Source of the DNA: Gammaproteobacteria bacterium
Lineage (GTDB): Bacteria; Pseudomonadota; Gammaproteobacteria; Steroidobacterales; Steroidobacteraceae
DNA length: 10,419 nucleotides
Reading direction: 5' to 3'
Assembly: GCA_027451085.1 (NCBI GenBank)
Contig: DAIDKA010000105.1
Location: 1 to 10,419 of the forward strand
In this document: piece by piece, positions 7,204 to 10,419 of the stretch
Numbering within the stretch: the stretch's first letter is position 1
How the letters are laid out: each line of letters starts with the position of its first letter
The notes under the pieces: model-generated
Seen by the model: only the letters and a program-made list of their open reading frames with translations
Told to the model about the DNA's origin: nothing
The model's database searches: none
Position numbers and translations under genes: made by a program

Positions 7204-7540
7204 CGACACGCTGCCGCCGATTCCGGGCAAGCGTTATTTCACCATCGGCGAGGTCTCGGACCTGTGCGGCGTCAAGCCGCATGTGCTGCGCTACTGGGAG
7301 CAGGAGTTCCCGCAGCTCAAGCCGGTCAAGCGCCGCGGCAACCGGCGCTACTACCAGCGCCAGGACGTGATCGTCATCCGCCAGATCCGCAGCCTGTTGT
7401 ACGAACAGGGCTTCACCATCGGCGGCGCGCGCAACAAGCTCATGGGCGAGGAAGCGCGGGTGGACGTCAGCCAGAGCCAGCAGATCGTGCGCCAGCTGCG
7501 CGCGGAGCTGGAGGAAGTCCTCAAGCTGCTGCGGCGGTAG
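7184..7540 (+). CDS. MerR-family HTH transcriptional regulator
   Basis: This is a 118-residue small MerR-like DNA-binding protein. The winged helix-turn-helix occupies about residues 17-85 (RYFTIGEVSDLCGVKPHVLRYWEQEFPQLKPVKRRGNRRYYQRQDVIVIRQIRSLLYEQGFTIGGARNKL), followed by a short coiled-coil dimerisation helix ending in ELEEVLKLLRR. There are no cysteine pairs or effector-binding domain, so metal sensing is unlikely; its ligand and targets are unknown to me. The ATG overlaps the last 20 bases of ihfA in another frame, with GGAAG just upstream, so it is co-transcribed and translationally coupled. Near-identical proteins occupy this position after ihfA in Pseudomonas and Xanthomonas. The frame is certain; the precise role is not known. 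Confidence 0.93.
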   Translation: MLEPKNNDTLPPIPGKRYFTIGEVSDLCGVKPHVLRYWEQEFPQLKPVKRRGNRRYYQRQDVIVIRQIRSLLYEQGFTIGGARNKLMGEEARVDVSQSQQIVRQLRAELEEVLKLLRR

Positions 7541-7562
7541 CAGGCTTCAAGGGCGGACGGCT

Positions 7563-7580
7563 GGCCGGCCCGTGCCGGCC
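7563..7580 (+). repeat. GC hairpin / 10-bp tandem repeat after the MerR gene
   Basis: GGCCGGC (7563-7569) and GCCGGCC (7574-7580) form a 7-bp stem with a 4-base loop. The same region is two perfect copies of CCGGCCCGTG (7565-7574 and 7575-7584). There is no following T-run, so if it ends the operon transcript it is a weak or Rho-assisted terminator. Confidence 0.4.
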
Positions 7581-7595
7581 CGTGTCGCTCAAGGT

Positions 7596-7627
7596 TTGCG
7601 CGACAGGCGGCCCAAAGTCGTTATAAT
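7596..7627 (+). promoter_or_regulatory. Promoter of tRNA-Pro
   Basis: A perfect TATAAT -10 box lies at 7622-7627, about 50 bases before the mature tRNA-Pro end. The -35 is unclear: TTGCGC at 7596-7601 would need a 20-base spacer, longer than ideal. The predicted start near 7634 yields a leader with a 7-bp hairpin (GCGCCGG 7637-7643 with CCGGCGC 7650-7656), which RNase P processing would remove. Confidence 0.5.
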
Positions 7628-7676
7628 CCCGCCCCCGCGCCGGTTCCCCCCGGCGCCGGCAGGTTCAGGAACAGTT

Positions 7677-7753
7677 CGGAACGTGGCGCAGTCTGGTAGC
7701 GCACTTGCATGGGGTGCAAGGGGTCCCGAGTTCGAATCTCGGCGTTCCGACCA
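7677..7753 (+). tRNA. tRNA-Pro (anticodon GGG)
   Basis: The cloverleaf is complete. The acceptor pairs 7677-7683 with 7743-7749. The D stem pairs 7686-7689 with 7699-7702. The anticodon stem pairs 7704-7708 with 7716-7720 around loop ATGGGGT, with anticodon GGG at 7711-7713. The T stem pairs 7726-7730 with 7738-7742 around TTCGAAT. The discriminator is A7750 and CCA is encoded at 7751-7753. It decodes CCC and CCU. Its place after the ihfA-MerR genes matches Pseudomonas. tRNA 3' ends are common integrase targets, and the DNA downstream is accessory in character. Confidence 0.97.
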
Positions 7754-7784
7754 ATCTTCAAAAATTCCGCGTATGGCCGTGTAA

Positions 7785-7810
7785 GGGACCCCTTGCGCCC
7801 CATGCAGCGC
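7785..7810 (-). repeat. Inverted partial copy of tRNA-Pro (anticodon-arm region)
   Basis: Read on the minus strand, 7785-7806 matches tRNA-Pro 7706-7727 at 21 of 22 positions (the difference is opposite T7715). The match continues through GCGC (7807-7810 against 7699-7702) after a 3-base deletion. The copy spans part of the D stem, the anticodon arm and the variable loop. It has no acceptor stem, so it is not a functional tRNA. A read-through transcript of tRNA-Pro could fold back on itself here. Confidence 0.85.
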
Positions 7811-7818
7811 ATCGTGAC

Positions 7819-7935
7819 GGGTCCCGAGTTCGACAACCCGGCGCCCATGCGCCGGGTTGGACGCCGAAGCGAAGCGCGCGGCGGGCCCGCAGGGCCGAGG
7901 CCGCGGCAGTGCCGCGGCCGAGCAATCTCGGCGTT
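7819..7935 (+). repeat. Direct tRNA-Pro T-arm copy split by a palindromic insert
   Basis: GGGTCCCGAGTTCGA at 7819-7833 repeats tRNA-Pro 7721-7735, and AATCTCGGCGTT at 7924-7935 repeats 7735-7746. Together they rebuild 26 bases of the tRNA 3' half, interrupted within the T loop by about 90 bases. The remainder of the 3' end (TCCGACCA) is not repeated, so this is not an intact attachment-site duplication. Its origin could be an old integration scar or a replication error. Confidence 0.75.
7834..7919. repeat. Nested GC-rich palindromes within the T-arm copy
   Basis: Three hairpins stand in a row. CAACCCGGCGC (7834-7844) pairs perfectly with GCGCCGGGTTG (7849-7859), an 11-bp stem with a 4-base loop. 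GGCCC (7884-7888) pairs with GGGCC (7892-7896), and this stem overlaps the palindrome GCGGGCCCGC (7881-7890). GGCCGCGGC (7899-7907) pairs with GCCGCGGCC (7911-7919) over a 3-base loop. The block fills the interruption of the tRNA-Pro T-arm repeat. It resembles a small REP- or MITE-like palindromic element, but I recognise no known family. Confidence 0.7.
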
Positions 7936-7954
7936 GTCGTCATGCAAGAGCCCT

Positions 7955-7979
7955 CCTGTGGCTCGACTGAGAGCACAGG
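7955..7979. repeat. Imperfect hairpin downstream of the tRNA fragments
   Basis: CCTGTG (7955-7960) pairs with CACAGG (7974-7979) and CTC (7962-7964) with GAG (7971-7973), with one bulged G and a 6-base loop. No T-run follows. The function is unknown. From 7980 to 8121 I see no supportable gene, RNA or clear repeat. Confidence 0.4.
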
Positions 7980-8121
7980 GGTGTAGCGAAGCCGCGTCCG
8001 CGGATGACCAAGCTGGGATAAACACAGCGGCCTGGCAGCAGGGGCGCCAAGCTGCGTCGCTAGGGCCTGGCGACGACGGTCCGTTGCCCTCGTAGGCGGG
8101 GCGGCATTGGAACACTTCACC

Positions 8122-8156
8122 CCGTCATTGACGTATATCCGTCATTGACGGATAAT
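8122..8156 (+). promoter_or_regulatory. higBA promoter with duplicated palindromic operator
   Basis: CCGTCATTGACG occurs twice, at 8122-8133 and 8139-8150, with a 17-base period. Each copy holds the palindrome CGTCA-T-TGACG. TTGACG (8128-8133) serves as a -35 box and, after exactly 17 bases, GATAAT (8151-8156) as a -10 box, five of six matches to each consensus. A repressor on these repeats would cover the promoter. The obvious candidate is the antitoxin, or toxin-antitoxin complex, which autoregulates in this family. The sequence pattern is direct; binding is inference. Confidence 0.7.
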
Positions 8157-8162
8157 CCAGCC

Positions 8163-8519
8163 ATGCTTCTCACCATCGTCGAATCCGCAGCCTTCACGGC
8201 GCTGTGGCCGGACTACTGGACGACGGACGAGTTCGGCGACTTCTGCCACTGGCTGGCCGCGCATCCGGAGGCGGGAGACGTGGTTCCACGCTCGGGCGGT
8301 TGCCGCAAGGTGCGCTGGGCATTGCCTGGCGCCGGCAAGAGCGGCGGGGTGAGGGTGATCTACTACAACCAGCTGGCCGACGGCCAGGTCTGGCTCGTGA
8401 CCATGTATGCGAAGAACGAGCGCAGCACGATCCCGGGTCAGGCGATCAGGAAATCAACACTCAAGGAGAAGGCCCATGGCAAAGCTAAGCGCAAAGGAAC
8501 TCATCGCCCGCGACGCTAA
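8163..8519 (+). CDS. HigB2-type RelE-superfamily toxin
   Basis: This is a predicted type II toxin. Relatives are ribosome-dependent mRNA interferases that stop translation until bound by the antitoxin. The product is 118 residues. It has the family pattern LWPDYWTTDEFGDFCHWLAAHPEAGDVV (15-41), GCRKVRWALPGAGKSGGVRVIYYN (46-69) and WLVTMYAKNERSTI (77-90), supplying the basic and aromatic residues expected of the active site. ATG 8163 is chosen. An in-frame TTG at 8145 lies inside the operator repeat and upstream of the predicted transcription start. No ribosome binding site precedes 8163, and the start falls on the predicted +1, so the message may be leaderless. The C-terminus (after about residue 95) is a lysine/arginine-rich tail overlapping the antitoxin gene by 44 bases, unlike the usual family end. 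Annotated homologues are called HigB or RelE/ParE family. Confidence 0.85.
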   Translation: MLLTIVESAAFTALWPDYWTTDEFGDFCHWLAAHPEAGDVVPRSGGCRKVRWALPGAGKSGGVRVIYYNQLADGQVWLVTMYAKNERSTIPGQAIRKSTLKEKAHGKAKRKGTHRPRR

Positions 8520-8796
8520 GCGGGACATCGCCGCGGAGATCCGCGCCGGCCTGCGCGAAATCAAGGCCGGTGTGAAGGCCACCCACCGGACGCACCGGAT
8601 CGAGGTATCCGAGATTAACGCCGTGCGCGCGAGCGTGGGGCTGTCGCAGGAGAAGTTCGCCACGGTAATGGGGGTGTCCACCCGCACCCTGCAGGAGTGG
8701 GAACAGGGACGCCGTAAGCCTTCGGGGGCGGCGCTCTCGCTGCTGACGGTGGCCAAGAAGCGGCCAGAGGTTCTGCGGGAGATCTTTGTCGACTAG
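8476..8796 (+). CDS. HigA2-type HTH antitoxin
   Basis: This is the cognate antitoxin, expected to bind and neutralise the upstream toxin and repress the shared promoter. The product is 106 residues. The N-terminal charged helical part (about 1-40, MAKLSAKELIARDAKRDIAA) probably contacts the toxin. The C-terminal XRE/HTH_3 domain (about 45-102) has INAVRASVGLSQEKFATVMGVSTRTLQEWEQGRRKPSGAALSLLTVA, with a clear helix-turn-helix. The start ATG follows a strong AAGGAGAAGG (8463-8472), in contrast to the toxin, which has none. That is consistent with the antitoxin being made in excess. It overlaps the toxin by 44 bases in another frame. Toxin-first order is typical of HigBA. Confidence 0.88.
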   Translation: MAKLSAKELIARDAKRDIAAEIRAGLREIKAGVKATHRTHRIEVSEINAVRASVGLSQEKFATVMGVSTRTLQEWEQGRRKPSGAALSLLTVAKKRPEVLREIFVD

Positions 8797-9309
8797 ATGC
8801 TGATGGCGCTGCTCGGGGCCGGCGGTGCCTACGAGGACGGGAAGATGTGAGCCGAGCACCGTATTGGTGCAGCGCGACGGGTTTCGGCGACTGGCTGGCC
8901 AGTGCATCATGGCGGCCACCCAATTTACCAGCGGACCCGCCACCGAAAATCCGTGCCTCAGGGTCCACGGGCGGAACGCCCTGGTCAGGGAGGTTGCACA
9001 GGGCAAAAGCGGTTGCCGTGATTGCAATGATCGGCGTTTCTTTACCCGCTTAGCGGTGGGCGAGGATGGCCACGGCATTACGTGGCCGGGTGAGCTCGAT
9101 ATCGGTGCGGACCGGGCCGGTGGACGGGCTTCCAGCAGGTGTGTTGCTTAGTCATCACCCCCTCTCTCAACCAAGGCGGCCTGGCACCCCCGGGGCCCCC
9201 TGGCGGCCGGCGTCATGCGCCCCAGGTCGCAGATTTTCGACCCCGTCGCCTATCCCCTCAGGTTTTCCCTGTATGGTCAACCGGCTGCATGTTTGCAAAG
9301 GATATCGCG
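8797..9309. other. Gene-poor stretch between higBA and the GAF-PAS gene
   Basis: I can support no gene here. A 17-codon frame (8797-8850) abuts the antitoxin stop but has no ribosome binding site of its own. A plus frame (8825-9151) and a minus frame are open but show no family motifs that I recognise. The minus-strand frame from about 9150 down to about 8810 has only one stop (TTA on the plus strand at 9050-9052), and includes KETPIIAITATAFALCNLP and VDPEARIFGGGSAG. It could be decayed coding DNA. No clear terminator or promoter is visible. AAAGGA at 9297-9302 belongs to the next gene. Confidence 0.4.
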
Positions 9310-10419
9310 GTGCAAGGCATGGGGGATGACGAACGTCGGCGGCTTGACGCCCTGCTGAGTTATCGGGTCGTGGGAGCCGGCCTGGAGCTGGAGTTCGATG
9401 GCCTCACGGTGCTGGCGGCCCGCCTGTGCGGGACGCCGATGGCGGCGATCACCTTCATCGGGCCGGAGGCCCAATGGGTGAAGTCTGTCGTGGGTCTCGA
9501 TGCCCGCACCCTGGAAGTCCCGCGCACCGACGCCAGCTGCGACACCACCATCCGTTCAAGCGATCCCTGGGTGGTGACTGATACGCGCAGCGAGCCCCTG
9601 CTGGCCCAGCATCCCGTGGTCAGGGGTGAACCACCCGTGCGCTTCTATGCCGCGGCGCCGCTGGTGACGCCCGATGGCCAGGTGCTGGGTGCGCTGTGCG
9701 TGCTGGATACGCGGCCGCGGCAGATCACCGACGAACAGCGGCAGAGCCTTGTGATCCTGGCGCGACAGGCCGTGACTGAACTGCAGCTGCGTCGGTGCAA
9801 CGCCGAACTGCGCGAATGCCAGTCCGAGCTGCAGGCAGAACGGAATTTCACGGAGCAGATGCGGGAGAACTCGCCGCTCGGCATCGCCATCTATGATGAA
9901 AAGGGCGACTGCATCTCGGCCAACAGCACCCTTGCGCTGCAGCTGGGTGCGACCCGTGCGCAACTGCTGGCGCAGAATTTCCACCGCATCCCGCCCCTGC
10001 GCACGCACGGGATCTACCGCCGGGGAGTGGACACGCGGCGCACCGGCAAGCCGAGCACCGAGGCCTACTTCTACCGTTCGAGCTTCGGGGCCGAAATCTG
10101 GCTGCTGGTGCACTTTTCCGTGGTGACCATGCCGCAGGGGCGCTGCCTGGTGCTGCGCACCGAGGACATCACCCAGGTGAAGCGCCAGGAGCACGAGCGC
10201 TGGGCGCTGCTGCACAATCTTGCGCAGCAGGTGCCCGGCATGATCTTCCAGTACCGGGTCTACCCGGACGGGCGCAGCCTGATGCCCTTTGCAAGCGAGC
10301 GCATCCACGACCTCTTCGGCGTCTCTCCCGAAGACGTGCGGCACGACTCGTCGCATCTGCAGCAGTTGATACACCCGGACGACCGTCCGGGGTACCAGGC
10401 ATCGGTCCAACGCTCATTT
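9310..10419 (+). CDS. GAF-PAS-PAS sensory signalling protein (3' end outside the window)
   Basis: The frame is open for 370 residues to the edge of the window. Residues about 8-158 form a GAF domain of the type found at the start of many sensor kinases and diguanylate cyclases: ERRRLDALLSYRV, LARLCGTPMAAITFIG, QWVKSVVGLD, PWVVTDTRSEPLLAQHPVV, VRFYAAAPLVTPDGQVLGALCVLDTRPR. A coiled coil (about 155-180) leads to a PAS domain (180-290, SPLGIAIYDEKGDCISANSTLALQLG to VLRTEDITQVKRQE). A second PAS begins near 300 (VPGMIFQYRVYPDG, LFGVSPEDV, LIHPDDRPGY). The output domain, GGDEF/EAL or histidine kinase, is beyond the window. No membrane segment is seen, so it is probably cytoplasmic. GTG 9310 is chosen because AAAGGA (9297-9302) lies 7 bases before it; ATG 9289 or 9319 are alternatives. 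Confidence 0.85.
   Translation, partial: MQGMGDDERRRLDALLSYRVVGAGLELEFDGLTVLAARLCGTPMAAITFIGPEAQWVKSVVGLDARTLEVPRTDASCDTTIRSSDPWVVTDTRSEPLLAQHPVVRGEPPVRFYAAAPLVTPDGQVLGALCVLDTRPRQITDEQRQSLVILARQAVTELQLRRCNAELRECQSELQAERNFTEQMRENSPLGIAIYDEKGDCISANSTLALQLGATRAQLLAQNFHRIPPLRTHGIYRRGVDTRRTGKPSTEAYFYRSSFGAEIWLLVHFSVVTMPQGRCLVLRTEDITQVKRQEHERWALLHNLAQQVPGMIFQYRVYPDGRSLMPFASERIHDLFGVSPEDVRHDSSHLQQLIHPDDRPGYQASVQRSF

Noticed and set aside
7856..7862. GTTGGAC fits the integron core-site pattern GTTRRRY
   Set aside because: No matching RYYYAAC partner, no cassette genes and no integrase, so it is a chance match.
7572..8115. Several overlapping open frames across tRNA-Pro and its copies on both strands
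   Set aside because: They run through the tRNA and through palindromes, lack ribosome binding sites and have low-complexity arginine/proline-rich products.
8797..8850. 17-codon frame (MLMALLGAGGAYEDGKM) directly after the antitoxin stop
   Set aside because: No ribosome binding site of its own, very short, no recognisable motif. It could be read by reinitiation, but nothing supports it.
8825..9151. 108-codon plus-strand frame starting at GTG
   Set aside because: No ribosome binding site, no recognisable domain, and a composition typical of a non-coding frame.
9182..9200. TGGCAC as a sigma-54 -24 element before the GAF-PAS gene
   Set aside because: No TTGC-type -12 element at the required spacing.
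1..10419. CRISPR array or insertion sequence
   Set aside because: No regularly spaced repeats and no transposase or recombinase motif were found in any frame.

Overview
This window is high-GC chromosomal DNA from a gammaproteobacterium. The order thrS-infC-rpmI-rplT-pheS-pheT-ihfA-MerR-family gene-tRNA-Pro is, from established knowledge, the conserved arrangement in Pseudomonas, Xanthomonas and relatives. Codon use, the GC level and the protein details suggest a Xanthomonadales, Steroidobacterales or Nevskiales-like lineage. That placement is inference.

Region 1 (1-234): a complete tRNA-Val(GAC) gene with encoded CCA, then a strong intrinsic terminator ending 28 bases before thrS. Region 2 (235-7540): a tightly packed, all-plus-strand translation operon. 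It encodes threonyl-tRNA synthetase, initiation factor IF3 (apparently starting at a non-AUG AUC codon), ribosomal proteins bL35 and bL20, both subunits of phenylalanyl-tRNA synthetase, the IHF alpha subunit and a small MerR-like regulator. Gaps are short, and several ribosome binding sites or starts lie inside the preceding gene. Two longer leaders (before rpmI and rplT) can form hairpins and may carry feedback control by bL20.

Region 3 (7541-8121): tRNA-Pro(GGG) with a consensus -10 box. Immediately downstream is a patchwork of copied tRNA pieces. One is an inverted copy of the anticodon-arm region. Another is a direct copy of the T-arm that is split by about 90 bases of nested GC-rich palindromes. 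No protein gene is supportable in 7754-8121. Region 4 (8122-8796): a two-gene toxin-antitoxin module of the HigB2/HigA2 type. Its promoter is built into a duplicated palindromic operator, and its predicted transcription start falls on the toxin ATG, suggesting a leaderless toxin message.

Region 5 (8797-9309): about 510 bases with no gene I can support, perhaps decayed sequence. Region 6 (9310 to the end): the first 370 residues of a GAF-PAS-PAS signalling protein running off the window.

The left 7.5 kb is core housekeeping DNA. The right 2.8 kb looks like accessory DNA that starts exactly at a tRNA gene, a classic insertion site. The most unusual signals are the tRNA-Pro-derived rearranged repeats and the operator/promoter of the toxin-antitoxin pair.
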